This document shows, piece after piece, positions 8,003 to 15,127 of a stretch of 30,832 nt of DNA. The notes beneath the pieces were generated by a model, which searched no databases, had not been told where the DNA came from, and saw nothing but the letters and a program-made list of their open reading frames with translations. The stretch spans positions 1-30,832 of IMG/VR virus record IMGVR_UViG_3300020166_000077; one strand, written 5' to 3'. The stretch's first letter is position 1. Every line of letters starts with the position of its first letter. Both the position numbers and the translations under genes were made by a program. Origin of the DNA: a virus.

Positions 8003-9498
8003 TAGAATACTTTCACTCCGTACTTCTGTTCCCACAATTCTGCGTCATGTTCATCGTTGACCATAGGTCTTCCGCGAATGTTCAATGAGGTATTTAGTAA
8101 CATCGGAACTCCGGTTCTTCGGTGATACTCTTCGATGATCTTACGGAATATAGACGGACAATCTTTCTTGACTATTTGTACACGTGCGGTACCGTCTACA
8201 TGAGTGACTGACGTATAAGGATGTTTTGCTATAGAGGTGTATTGCATGTACTCATTCATTGGGCCCGAGAAGTATTCTTCTGCATACTCTTCTAGTATTG
8301 CGGGTGCGAATGGACGATACTTCTGTCTACGTTTGATTGTGTTGACCGTATCCTTTACGTCAAACCTCACATCCGCGATCAAAGACCTGTTACCCAGTGC
8401 ACGTGGGCCAAACTCCGCTTTACCGTTCGCCAGACCACACACATGATGTTCTAAGAGGTGATCGACCACTTCCTGTACATTGACCTCCCTATCTATGTTG
8501 TAACCAGAATATGGAGACCAAATCAGTTGATCCTTCCCAGTTTCCTTTGCCCATGTCATTGCAGCAGTACCGAGACTCGAACCAGAGTCAGTTGGTGCAA
8601 CTGCGATATGTACTTGACCCTCAAACAGTTCGTGTATCATTGAATTGGTAACAACATTCTGTGCACAACCACCAGAGTACACTAACTTGTTTCCGTGTTG
8701 TTTTGCAATATGCATGATCTGCATAATACCATACTCTGCAAACTTTTGAATACCGGCTGCGAAATCTTTATCTCCGTACTGTCCCAAGAAGTCGATTAGT
8801 TTATTTCGCATCTTACCAAATCCTACGAAACTCTTACTCTTAGGATTATCCATTAGTTCGGATGTACCAATCTCTGGTGCAAGGTCTGGTGTCTCTTCCC
8901 ACCAATCGATTAACCATTGTACCATGTCTGGAGGTGCAGTACCGTATGAAGACAGTCCCATGACGACATACTCGTCCTCAAGTGGACGTAAACCCAACGT
9001 TTTTGTTGCACTCGTGTAGACTAGTCCAATAGACTTGGGGTAATGCCATTCTTTGATTAGGTTGAAGTTGTGGTCGTAGATGACCGCAGTTTGATATTCG
9101 CCTGCACCATCGATAGACACCATAACAGTATCTTCTTTGTCTTTCCAAGGGCGGGTGTAGAATGCGGTTGCGCAATGTGATATGTGATGTTCGTGGAAGT
9201 TGTCATAGACAAGACTTTCACCGATTGGTATTTCTTCGTGTGTAGAAATATCTCTTTGGAGTGTTCTGCCCTTTAAACCTCGATAAGTATCTCGGTATTT
9301 TTCTCGAAGTGCATAGTCTTCATAGAATGATACATGATCGTTGTCGTTAACATATTCCCAGAGACTTTCGGGAATGATAGGGTCGTTCTTCCTCTTAGAA
9401 AAACGTTCGGCCTGTGAAGCGAACTCCACAGTACCGTCCTTGTTTATAATTGATAGTGCTGCATCGTGATAATACTCACTGAAACCAACGTAACGCAT
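8002..9498 (-). CDS. NodU/CmcH-type carbamoyltransferase
   Basis: 498 residues. The N-terminal Kae1-like half has the metal-binding HHISH (104-108), SIDGAGE (128-134) and SGGCAQN (274-280). The C-terminal half has FGPRALGNRS (362-371), YRPFAP and LNTSLNIRGRP, the core signatures of the NodU/TobZ family. These enzymes transfer carbamoyl from carbamoyl phosphate via carbamoyl adenylate to a hydroxyl on a sugar or antibiotic. The C-terminus is shorter than in many bacterial members. It starts with ribosome site GAGG, which lies inside a hairpin (9506-9524). Placement in a glycosyltransferase cassette points to O-carbamoylation of a glycan. Confidence 0.9.
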   Translation of the reverse strand: MRYVGFSEYYHDAALSIINKDGTVEFASQAERFSKRKNDPIIPESLWEYVNDNDHVSFYEDYALREKYRDTYRGLKGRTLQRDISTHEEIPIGESLVYDNFHEHHISHCATAFYTRPWKDKEDTVMVSIDGAGEYQTAVIYDHNFNLIKEWHYPKSIGLVYTSATKTLGLRPLEDEYVVMGLSSYGTAPPDMVQWLIDWWEETPDLAPEIGTSELMDNPKSKSFVGFGKMRNKLIDFLGQYGDKDFAAGIQKFAEYGIMQIMHIAKQHGNKLVYSGGCAQNVVTNSMIHELFEGQVHIAVAPTDSGSSLGTAAMTWAKETGKDQLIWSPYSGYNIDREVNVQEVVDHLLEHHVCGLANGKAEFGPRALGNRSLIADVRFDVKDTVNTIKRRQKYRPFAPAILEEYAEEYFSGPMNEYMQYTSIAKHPYTSVTHVDGTARVQIVKKDCPSIFRKIIEEYHRRTGVPMLLNTSLNIRGRPMVNDEHDAELWEQKYGVKVF

Positions 9499-9505
9499 AA
9501 ATATA

Positions 9506-9524
9506 CCTCATAGATTGTATGAGG
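9506..9524 (-). promoter_or_regulatory. Hairpin covering the ribosome site of the carbamoyltransferase gene
   Basis: Perfect 7-bp inverted repeat CCTCATA/TATGAGG with a 5-base loop, extendable by three A-T pairs past a bulged base. In the minus-strand mRNA the right arm contains the GAGG ribosome site of the gene starting at 9498, so folding would hide it. The structure is seen directly; a regulatory role is inferred. Confidence 0.45.
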
Positions 9525-9539
9525 ATATTTAGTCACATT

Positions 9540-10121
9540 TTAACCAACCAGTTTTTCGTAGATCTCTTTCCAGTTCTTCACGCAAGGGATAGTTGGGTGG
9601 TTCATGTTGAAACCATGTTCCATCAACACACTCTCTAGACCAAGTTCAACACCCAGTTCGGCATTCTCAGTCTTATCTTCTACCCACAGACATTCGGTGT
9701 CACGGTAAGGTTCTAAGGCTTCGTCTTTGTCATCACCACAACCAAGGATAACGAACTTCTCGAACAAAGTCTCACCGAACAACTTCTGAAGATTTAGGAT
9801 ACGCAACTTCTGCGCATTAGGATTGTCACTCAGACTAGTAATCGCATGGAACACATAACCATGTTCTTCGTGCAACTTCTTCATGTAATGCATTGCATCA
9901 CGTAGTGGGGGAAGGAACCCGACATGGGCACTCTCGTTAAACATACGGACTAACATCTTACCTGTCGCCTTGTCAATACCATAGGCTTCACTGACATCAT
10001 AGACTAGGTTTGTTGGGTCAGCTAACTTGTGACCGTGTTCGTTCATCCAGATATCGAATGCGTAGAACCAGTTAAGAACTACACCATCGATGTCTGTCAA
10101 TATTACATTTTCTTTATTCAC
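9540..10121 (-). CDS. HAD-superfamily phosphatase, 5'-nucleotidase-like
   Basis: 193 residues. LTDIDGVVLNW carries the DxDG catalytic motif (nucleophile Asp10, Asp12). HAITSLSDNP gives the Thr/Ser of motif II. The later CLWVEDKTENAELG gives the motif IV acidic pair. Length and layout fit small NT5C-like phosphatases. It may dephosphorylate a nucleotide or a sugar phosphate; the cassette context does not separate the two. The start is GTG, overlapping the stop of the 62-residue gene before it as GTGA. Confidence 0.75.
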   Translation of the reverse strand: MNKENVILTDIDGVVLNWFYAFDIWMNEHGHKLADPTNLVYDVSEAYGIDKATGKMLVRMFNESAHVGFLPPLRDAMHYMKKLHEEHGYVFHAITSLSDNPNAQKLRILNLQKLFGETLFEKFVILGCGDDKDEALEPYRDTECLWVEDKTENAELGVELGLESVLMEHGFNMNHPTIPCVKNWKEIYEKLVG

Positions 10122-10306
10122 TTTACTTCCTTACTTTCTAAATAATCAATAGTTTCGATAAATTCTTCAAGAACTTCGGGATATCTCACACCTAGAGTTC
10201 TCATCATAGATTCTAGGTAACCGATTGTATAATTTGGATTATCGTTATCCTTACGAATCAGTTCAATCATCTTTACAACAATGGCACCAGTTTCTACATA
10301 ATTCAT
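10118..10306 (-). CDS. Hypothetical protein, 62 residues
   Basis: Small, mostly helical acidic protein of no recognised family. An in-frame GTG three codons earlier exists, but the ATG at 10306 has ribosome site AGGTG six bases upstream and is preferred. It is the first gene behind the repeated promoter at 10339-10367 and its stop overlaps the GTG of the HAD gene, so it heads a transcription unit leading into the HAD and carbamoyltransferase genes. Confidence 0.65.
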   Translation of the reverse strand: MNYVETGAIVVKMIELIRKDNDNPNYTIGYLESMMRTLGVRYPEVLEEFIETIDYLESKEVK

Positions 10307-10338
10307 AATAAACACCTCTCTCTCTCAATTAGGTACCC

Positions 10339-10367
10339 ATTATCTCATAGTTAAAACAAGATGTCAA
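10339..10367 (-). promoter_or_regulatory. Sigma70-type promoter, copy 1 of a repeated phage promoter
   Basis: On the minus strand TTGACA (10367-10362), 17 bases, then GATAAT (10344-10339), preceded by AAGTG and with TATGA before the -10. The same extended sequence recurs at 14279 and 15128. It lies between the end of the glycosyltransferase gene (10375) and the start of the 62-residue gene (10306), giving a leader of about 25 bases. Confidence 0.75.
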
Positions 10368-10374
10368 CACTTAT

Positions 10375-11199
10375 TTACATTTGTTTTGGTGATAGTCGGA
10401 ATTTGTTTGAGTGATAGTGGTCTAGCATGAGGATCTTCCATCCTCCGCCAGTATAGTGACAGAACTTCGCCTTCTCGAAGAACTCTTCTTCTGTGGCGTA
10501 GTGGGGGGAATCATTCCATGTCTGGTCTATGGTGACCAGATCGAAGTCGTGTTGCATCAACTGACCAGAGATGTATGGTTGATCATTCATTACAGACATA
10601 TGGAATTCGGGTTTAGCGTAGAACCATTCTTTCCAAGGCATAAACAACTCACGTGCACGTAGACGTGCCTCGCGTGTCCATACAACCACACCGGTATTCA
10701 GTATGGTAATTTTGGATGGTCGGCTAGGTGGCATAGAAGGCACGACCGGAATGCCGTGCATCTGGAACTTGTTTACAAAGTCGAGATAGGTACTTTGTTT
10801 ATAATCCCAAGAGTTATATCCACCACCATCAGCGGTGACGATATCACTCTCAAGTACACCGAAAACATCTCCGTCTTCACATATGTCGAAGATGTTTTCA
10901 TCGGTGTTTACTACTATGTCGGTATCGGCAAAGAGTACCTTGTCGTACTTGTCGAACATCGGGTCGTAGATTACACGCAAACATTCAAATAGTATTGCAG
11001 TAGAATGGTCGTCTTTACAATACACCGCTTCATCGGAATAGTGATAATCCGCATCTACGTGATCTGCGTACTGTAAGAATGAATTGCGAGATATATCCGC
11101 ACACTCTCGATACACTTGACTTCTCTTTCTACCTTCGATATCACCACGTTCATCAACCTTGTCGTTGACGATCATGTATTGAAAAATCGCGTTTCTCAT
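10375..11199 (-). CDS. Glycosyltransferase, GT-A fold, GT8-like
   Basis: 274 residues. KVLFADTDIVVN (87-98) holds the DxD motif (Asp92, Asp94) that binds metal and nucleotide sugar; ILNTGVVVW and later HYTGGGWK fit the second donor block and the C-terminal His-Gly segment of GT8-like enzymes. It ends just before a promoter, so it closes the transcription unit containing the lysozyme and PhoH genes. The gene overlaps the basic 48-residue frame upstream by 47 bases, and its ATG has only a weak GAGAG ribosome site. Substrate unknown. Confidence 0.78.
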   Translation of the reverse strand: MRNAIFQYMIVNDKVDERGDIEGRKRSQVYRECADISRNSFLQYADHVDADYHYSDEAVYCKDDHSTAILFECLRVIYDPMFDKYDKVLFADTDIVVNTDENIFDICEDGDVFGVLESDIVTADGGGYNSWDYKQSTYLDFVNKFQMHGIPVVPSMPPSRPSKITILNTGVVVWTREARLRARELFMPWKEWFYAKPEFHMSVMNDQPYISGQLMQHDFDLVTIDQTWNDSPHYATEEEFFEKAKFCHYTGGGWKILMLDHYHSNKFRLSPKQM

Positions 11200-11299
11200 T
11201 ATCTCTCACTTTTCGTGTATCAGAGTTCCCATTCAAGGTCATCTGTTTATGTTTATTACGTTTCTTGTTTCTACTATCGTGACGACTGTACTTGGCCAT
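11153..11299 (-). CDS. Small basic protein, 48 residues
   Basis: The translation begins MAKYSRHDSRNKKRNKHKQ and is rich in Arg, Lys and His, the style of short basic proteins seen in many marine T4-like phages. It starts ten bases after the lysozyme stop and its last 47 bases overlap the glycosyltransferase start in another frame. No clear ribosome site is visible. A nucleic-acid-binding role would fit the charge but is only a guess. If the ATG is not used, the 100-base gap would be unexplained. Confidence 0.5.
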   Translation of the reverse strand: MAKYSRHDSRNKKRNKHKQMTLNGNSDTRKVRDNEKRDFSIHDRQRQG

Positions 11300-11308
11300 A
11301 CTAATTAC

Positions 11309-11755
11309 TTATACGTTCTCTAAGGTTACCATTAGTCTTTCTGCACGGTTTGTAACCTGTCGATGCCAGAGACTATCACGTCCCTCTACACCTGCACGTT
11401 TCCAATCACCTTCTGCAATTGCACCATTGAAGTTCTTGAACTTACTCAAACGAGTACGTCCCATATTGAACATCATATTAACAAGTACACCTTGTACTTC
11501 GTCTGGTAAGTCGTCAAAAGACCCTTGTCCGTATAAAGCGTGACACTCTGATATTGCTGTATTGAGGTCGTTGTCAAAACACTCTGCGACTCTTTCTTCG
11601 CTGATTGAGGTTCCGACTGGTTGTCCATGTTCTGGATCGGTTTCGAGTACGAGATGGCCGACACCAAAGGTTGGATAGCCAAGGTGGTCGTTATAGATTT
11701 CATACTTGACTCCTTCGTCCACTTTTAATGTTTCGAATACTTCTTGTCTGTTCAT
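11309..11755 (-). CDS. e: T4-type lysozyme (endolysin, GH24)
   Basis: 148 residues. KVDEGVKYEIYNDHLGYPTFGVGHL carries the T4 lysozyme triad at matching spacing: Glu14, Asp23 and Thr29 correspond to Glu11, Asp20 and Thr26 of T4. LVNMMFNMG and SLWHRQVTNRAERL match the conserved C-terminal lobe. The enzyme cleaves the MurNAc-GlcNAc bond of peptidoglycan at lysis. No signal peptide is seen, so a holin or other release route is needed. The ATG overlaps the PhoH stop as ATGA. Confidence 0.93.
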   Translation of the reverse strand: MNRQEVFETLKVDEGVKYEIYNDHLGYPTFGVGHLVLETDPEHGQPVGTSISEERVAECFDNDLNTAISECHALYGQGSFDDLPDEVQGVLVNMMFNMGRTRLSKFKNFNGAIAEGDWKRAGVEGRDSLWHRQVTNRAERLMVTLENV

Positions 11756-12435
11756 TTCTTTTCCTCTATTAGTTCTTTAGTCATTATATAGTCTCGCACG
11801 AAGTCCGAACGTACTATATCTGCCCATGTAAATTCTACTACAGTGAAGTTCTTCATCAACTCAAGTATCTCGATAAACTTCACGATACCTTTCCTATCAC
11901 CTTCTTTTACGAAGTCTGATTGATAATAATCACCACAGAATATGATCCGACAATTCTGACCAACTCTAGTAATGATACTATCTAATTCATGGAATGTCAA
12001 GTTCTGCATCTCATCCACTATGATAACTGCATCGTTGATTGTAGTTCCACGAATATGTGACGTTGATATAAAATCGACCGTCTTGTTCTCCGAAAGTTTT
12101 CGGTATGCTTCCGGATCATCGAATAGTTCCGCGCATATTGATTTGTAGGGTGCGGTATATGCATCCATCTTCTCTTCTAGAGTTCCTGGCAAGAATCCAA
12201 TCTCTCGGGTAGGTACAATAGACCTACAGATAACTACAGATGAAAACTGGTTACCTTTATCAAGTACAGTCTCTAGTCCAAGATACAGTGCACTAAAAGT
12301 TTTACCCGTCCCCGCAGATCCATTCAGTACCAAGTGCGAACCAGACTTGTAGGCAGAGAACACTTGTTCTTGGCCAGTAGTCATTGGATCGACTGTCAAA
12401 AGATGATCGATCTTTAACGTTTGTGGTTTTTGCAT
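11752..12435 (-). CDS. phoH: PhoH-like ATPase
   Basis: 227 residues, P-loop protein. Walker A is GSAGTGKT (39-46), Walker B is VIIVDEMQN (137-145), and the ICRSIVP and RIIFCGDYYQSD segments are PhoH family motifs. Phage PhoH proteins are common in marine viruses; an ATP-dependent RNA- or DNA-related function is suspected but not settled. It lies between an FmdB-like gene and lysozyme, coupled to the latter by an ATGA overlap. Confidence 0.93.
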   Translation of the reverse strand: MQKPQTLKIDHLLTVDPMTTGQEQVFSAYKSGSHLVLNGSAGTGKTFSALYLGLETVLDKGNQFSSVVICRSIVPTREIGFLPGTLEEKMDAYTAPYKSICAELFDDPEAYRKLSENKTVDFISTSHIRGTTINDAVIIVDEMQNLTFHELDSIITRVGQNCRIIFCGDYYQSDFVKEGDRKGIVKFIEILELMKNFTVVEFTWADIVRSDFVRDYIMTKELIEEKK

Positions 12436-12443
12436 TAAGTTCT

Positions 12444-12680
12444 CTATGTTTTGATGTTGTTATCTTTACCCGCACCTTTCTTAATGTTGCCTAGGTGTTC
12501 TTGCCAATCGCTACCAGCCATTGTCAATGCGGATTTGACTCCCGATGTTAAACCGGGCGCTTTAGTGAAACATCTATTTAGATGGGGGTTATCTTTTCGG
12601 TAGTCATCGTACTCTGATATTTTCATCATGACTTCGATTACTTCGCCGGTCTCATTATCTTTAAATTCATATATTGGCAT
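12444..12680 (-). CDS. FmdB-like small protein lacking the zinc-ribbon cysteines
   Basis: 78 residues. MPIYEFKDNETGEVIEV follows the start of FmdB-type zinc-ribbon proteins (MPIYEFxCxxCG), but aspartate and other residues replace the expected cysteines; only one cysteine (Cys37) is present. The C-terminal half is polar (SALTMAGSDWQEHLGNIKKG). Similar small proteins occur in T4-like phages with no established role. It ends eight bases before PhoH. Confidence 0.7.
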   Translation of the reverse strand: MPIYEFKDNETGEVIEVMMKISEYDDYRKDNPHLNRCFTKAPGLTSGVKSALTMAGSDWQEHLGNIKKGAGKDNNIKT

Positions 12681-12704
12681 AATTTATTATTGTTTTCCAT
12701 ACGA

Positions 12705-12725
12705 CACCCCCCGAGTGGGGGGGTG
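12705..12725 (-). other. GC-rich hairpin between two small genes
   Basis: CACCCCCC and GGGGGGTG form a perfect 8-bp stem with a 5-base loop. It lies downstream of the 53-residue gene and upstream of the FmdB-like gene. No T-run follows on either strand, so it is not a standard intrinsic terminator; an mRNA-stabilising or processing hairpin is possible. The rest of the 66-base gap shows nothing else. Confidence 0.55.
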
Positions 12726-12746
12726 AAGAGATACGGATCACCTTCC

Positions 12747-12908
12747 TTATTGAGTCGTTAGTTGTTCAACAATGGTTTGATTGAGATACTCTTGTTTCTT
12801 TGCTAGTTTATAAACCAAGTTATCTCTTCCTTTCTTCTTCATTCGTTGGATATAATAATCCAATTCCTGACGGTCTCGCTTCAAGCGTTCCAATTGTTTT
12901 TCTGACAT
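12747..12908 (-). CDS. Small helical protein, 53 residues
   Basis: Reads MSEKQLERLKRDRQELDYY and continues through a lysine-rich helix to LTTQ. It is highly charged with heptad-like leucines, so a short coiled coil is likely. A GAGGTG ribosome site sits just before the ATG and the frame fills the space between the DUF6433-type gene and the hairpin. No family recognised. Confidence 0.65.
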   Translation of the reverse strand: MSEKQLERLKRDRQELDYYIQRMKKKGRDNLVYKLAKKQEYLNQTIVEQLTTQ

Positions 12909-12938
12909 CAACACCTCGTTTGTTAGTTAAAGGGATGG

Positions 12939-13373
12939 TTATTTCTGGATCAGTTTTGGAAAGGTCTCCTGTACTAGTTTTTTGGTTAAGTATTTCACTG
13001 GTGACTTTTTTGCCACCATCGACAAAACTATCTCTGCATCTTTTGGATGTATTGATTCCAAGAGTCGCATGAATTTGAGTTCGCGTCTAAACGCCTGCAT
13101 ATCTTTGCCTGGCCCACCTTTAACATAATAACCGAATTCTTTATGTAATCGTAGGAGACTAGAAGGGGTTGACTCAGGTCTATTTGGGGTATACGGAGGA
13201 GTGCCTTCGGGCAAGATGAACTGAAGAGTATCATCAAAAGTGCCTCGGAGGACATCTGTTAAAGCAGCAACATTCTGATATTTCAACAGAACATCCTTTC
13301 TTTTGGTTTTAGTTGTTTGTTTCCCAAACTCTTCGAAGATTTCGAAAATGTCGGGGGTTCTATTGTTGGCCAT
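12939..13373 (-). CDS. DUF6433-like conserved T4-like phage protein
   Basis: 144 residues. The sequence RRELKFMRLLESIHPKDAEI, the LPEGTPPY segment and the C-terminal pattern K-x-LTKKLVQETFPKLI match what I recall of the DUF6433 family, widespread in marine T4-like phages and of unknown function. Predominantly helical, no cysteines, no signal. Ribosome site AAGGTG precedes the ATG. It is the first gene after the terminator at 13436, so it needs its own promoter or read-through. Confidence 0.7.
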   Translation of the reverse strand: MANNRTPDIFEIFEEFGKQTTKTKRKDVLLKYQNVAALTDVLRGTFDDTLQFILPEGTPPYTPNRPESTPSSLLRLHKEFGYYVKGGPGKDMQAFRRELKFMRLLESIHPKDAEIVLSMVAKKSPVKYLTKKLVQETFPKLIQK

Positions 13374-13435
13374 TATATTTCACCTTTACTATAACTATAT
13401 AGGGTTTTTTGTGTTTTCACTTAGTATCTATATGT

Positions 13436-13461
13436 AAAAAAACCCCCGATTTCTCGGGGGT
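13436..13461 (-). terminator. Rho-independent terminator
   Basis: On the minus strand an 8-bp stem ACCCCCGA/TCGGGGGT closed by a GAAA tetraloop is followed directly by a T-run. It ends the transcript of the 46-residue gene. The plus strand lacks a T-run after the stem, so it acts only on the minus strand. Confidence 0.88.
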
Positions 13462-13476
13462 AAAACGGTGGGGGGA

Positions 13477-13521
13477 ACTAAACTATTCATAGGAATCATT
13501 ACCAATTTACGCTAGTTTAGT
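13477..13521 (-). repeat. 9-bp inverted repeat just upstream of the terminator
   Basis: ACTAAACTA (13477-13485) and TAGTTTAGT (13513-13521) are perfect inverted arms separated by 27 bases. The right arm contains the stop codon of the 46-residue gene. The intervening bases hold no gene. Function unknown; it may fold at the 3' end of the transcript before the terminator. Confidence 0.5.
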
Positions 13522-13657
13522 CGCAGTCCCACTCGATAATCTTGTAGTTCTTCATTGCATTTTCTTCTGCAAAATCTATTGCTTGTTCTTCAGTCTCAAA
13601 GATCATTTCAGGAAGAAACTCTCCGTCTTCTTCCAAGTAGTAAACATAGTCGCTCAT
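13517..13657 (-). CDS. Small acidic protein, 46 residues
   Basis: Reads MSDYVYYLEEDGEFLPEMIF and ends IIEWDCD. It has strand-helix-strand character with an acidic surface (EEDGE, ETEEQ). A strong ribosome site AAGGAG lies six bases before the ATG, immediately after the stop of the 185-residue gene, and a terminator follows the stop codon. This supports a real, well-translated gene. No family recognised; small acidic early phage proteins are often host-protein inhibitors, but nothing here shows that. Confidence 0.75.
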   Translation of the reverse strand: MSDYVYYLEEDGEFLPEMIFETEEQAIDFAEENAMKNYKIIEWDCD

Positions 13658-13666
13658 AATATCTCC

Positions 13667-14224
13667 TTAGTAGTACCAGCTGTTGTAGTGAGTGTCTTCC
13701 GCAGTAGTAGGACGAGCACAAGAATGAGAAGAAGTCTTGAAGCCACCGTAGTTGTCGATTCGTTTCTTCATCTCTTCACCAACGAAAGAGTTGGGAACCG
13801 CACGAACGTTTTGACACATCATTCCTTCACTACCTTCAACAACTGCGGTGGCAACCTCACGGACAATGACAGTTTTCGCTGTAGGTTTCGCAACGACTTG
13901 GTAACAATCAACTTGAGTCTGTTCGTAACCCCAAGAGTCAACGAACAAGTCACCGACCTTAACGTTGTTGGCAAATTCTACTGCCTTTACTTTGCGTTCT
14001 TCTTTCGCTTTGGCACGGTATTCGATAGTGGCAAGACGGTCATCAATGAACTCTTGTTGCGCTTCGTACATACGTTCAATAGTACGGTAACGAACGTGGT
14101 ACTCATTCTTGAAACCAAGACGAGCACGAGGAGCAACACGGTCACACTTGGCAATCAAACGTTCTTCGTCAATTGTAAGAACAAGGTCGTGTTTCGCAAA
14201 CAATTCAATCATTTCATTTTTCAT
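13667..14224 (-). CDS. Conserved hypothetical protein, 185 residues
   Basis: An N-terminal helical half (about 1-85, rich in Glu, Arg, Lys) is followed by a beta-rich domain beginning KVGDLFVDSWGYEQTQVDCYQVV (about 92-114), a pattern I associate with uncharacterised plasmid and phage proteins with an SH3-like fold. The tail is polar with HSCARP and a final NSWYY. It is the first gene behind promoter copy 2 (14279-14307), so probably early. Function unknown. Confidence 0.72.
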   Translation of the reverse strand: MKNEMIELFAKHDLVLTIDEERLIAKCDRVAPRARLGFKNEYHVRYRTIERMYEAQQEFIDDRLATIEYRAKAKEERKVKAVEFANNVKVGDLFVDSWGYEQTQVDCYQVVAKPTAKTVIVREVATAVVEGSEGMMCQNVRAVPNSFVGEEMKKRIDNYGGFKTSSHSCARPTTAEDTHYNSWYY

Positions 14225-14278
14225 AATATAGTCTCTTCAAAGTAAAAACAACGGGGACACTCCCCAACCAACAAAGAC

Positions 14279-14307
14279 ATTATCTCATAACTAAAACAAT
14301 AATGCAA
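14279..14307 (-). promoter_or_regulatory. Sigma70-type promoter, copy 2 of a repeated phage promoter
   Basis: On the minus strand TTGCAT (14307-14302), 17 bases, GATAAT (14284-14279), with the same AAGTG before the -35 and TATGA before the -10 as copies 1 and 3. The leader of about 50 bases holds a small hairpin GGGGA-GTG-TCCCC followed by TTGTTTTT, which could attenuate weakly. Downstream gene starts at 14224. Confidence 0.75.
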
Positions 14308-14338
14308 CACTTTTTTTAACTTTTTTTAGAACATTTTG

Positions 14339-14560
14339 TTATTGAACCCACACGTGGTTATAACGTTTTGGCATATCGTCACAGGAGTATAGGTCACCCT
14401 CTGCATAGTTCAGAACTTTGACGCACTCGCCAGTAGAATTACTGAAGTGCACATCTGGTTGATCCAGAACACTATCCACGTAATTAACTGCGACACCCAG
14501 AACTATCGCTCCAACCAATCCAGCCACTACCGCTTCTACTTTATCTTTAATAGTCAACAT
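14339..14560 (-). CDS. Small membrane-anchored protein, 73 residues
   Basis: One N-terminal membrane helix (about 9-28, VVAGLVGAIVLGVAVNYV) followed by a short soluble domain with two cysteines (GECVKV and LYSCDD). Probably exported toward the periplasm with a possible disulfide. It overlaps the preceding gene by a TAATG junction. Family and role not recognised. Confidence 0.7.
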   Translation of the reverse strand: MLTIKDKVEAVVAGLVGAIVLGVAVNYVDSVLDQPDVHFSNSTGECVKVLNYAEGDLYSCDDMPKRYNHVWVQ

Positions 14561-14853
14561 TATACAATCACCTCAACTCGATTATCAAACTCGGTTATAC
14601 TCATCTCGAATGGAACCATCATCTCTGTCCCCATTCTGTCTATATCGTAACTCTCAGAACCACTACGAGAGTCTTTAACGAAGACCTTATAACCCTCACA
14701 CAAGTATACCTGACGACCATCCATATCTGCATACATTGGGCCTTTCTCGATTACACGACCGATTAGGTATGAATCATCACGACCTTCCATTGGTTGGAAA
14801 TCAAACGCTTTAATCACGTCACCAACATTTGCTACATTCTCAAATTTCAACAT
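14560..14853 (-). CDS. Conserved hypothetical protein, 97 residues
   Basis: Beta-rich small protein: ANVGDVIKAFDFQPMEGRDDSYLIGRVIEKG, then a central insertion and MMVPFEMSITEFDNRVEVI. The pattern of a GD turn, GxV strand and VPFE strand resembles a small beta-barrel family found in many phages without assigned function. Overlaps both neighbours by TAATG junctions. Confidence 0.68.
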   Translation of the reverse strand: MLKFENVANVGDVIKAFDFQPMEGRDDSYLIGRVIEKGPMYADMDGRQVYLCEGYKVFVKDSRSGSESYDIDRMGTEMMVPFEMSITEFDNRVEVIV

Positions 14854-15005
14854 TATATTGCACCTCTGATTTCATTTATACGGTTAACCATTCTCTTGTA
14901 CTCTGAATTGTAGTACGTCTCGTTGTAACACTCCTCAGCATCAATCAACATAGCGAGGTCATTCCAAAGGATGGCGAGTTCGGTATTCAACATTTCATTA
15001 CTCAT
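14853..15005 (-). CDS. Hypothetical protein, 50 residues
   Basis: Helical protein starting MSNEMLNTELAILWNDLA. An upstream in-frame start at 15035 exists, but the ATG at 15005 has AAGGT nine bases upstream and is preferred. Stop overlaps the next gene as TAATG. No family recognised. Confidence 0.62.
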   Translation of the reverse strand: MSNEMLNTELAILWNDLAMLIDAEECYNETYYNSEYKRMVNRINEIRGAI

Positions 15006-15015
15006 AATATTTACC

Positions 15016-15096
15016 TTATAGATATTGGAGGGCAAGGATACTCACTACCACTATAATTGTCAACTGAAATAAAAATCTACCTACTTGTCTCAACAT
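15016..15096 (-). CDS. Possible 26-residue membrane peptide
   Basis: ATG frame reading MLRQVGRFLFQLTIIVVVSI and ending LALQYL: three positive charges near the N-terminus, then one hydrophobic segment long enough to span a membrane. It is the first frame behind promoter copy 3, and its stop overlaps the ribosome site of the next gene. The ribosome site is weak (GAGAG). Short enough to be chance; position and composition favour a real leader or membrane peptide. Confidence 0.4.
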   Translation of the reverse strand: MLRQVGRFLFQLTIIVVVSILALQYL

Positions 15097-15127
15097 GATT
15101 GACTCTCTCAACTCAATTTGTACAAGT

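Noticed and set aside
13583-14245. Plus-strand open frame of 220 codons
   Set aside because: It is the antisense of the 185-residue minus-strand gene, which has a ribosome site, promoter and recognisable style; no plus-strand start signal seen.
15036-15063. TTGACA with TATCCT 17 bases later inside the 26-residue frame
   Set aside because: The -10 is weak, and a better promoter (15128) lies just upstream.
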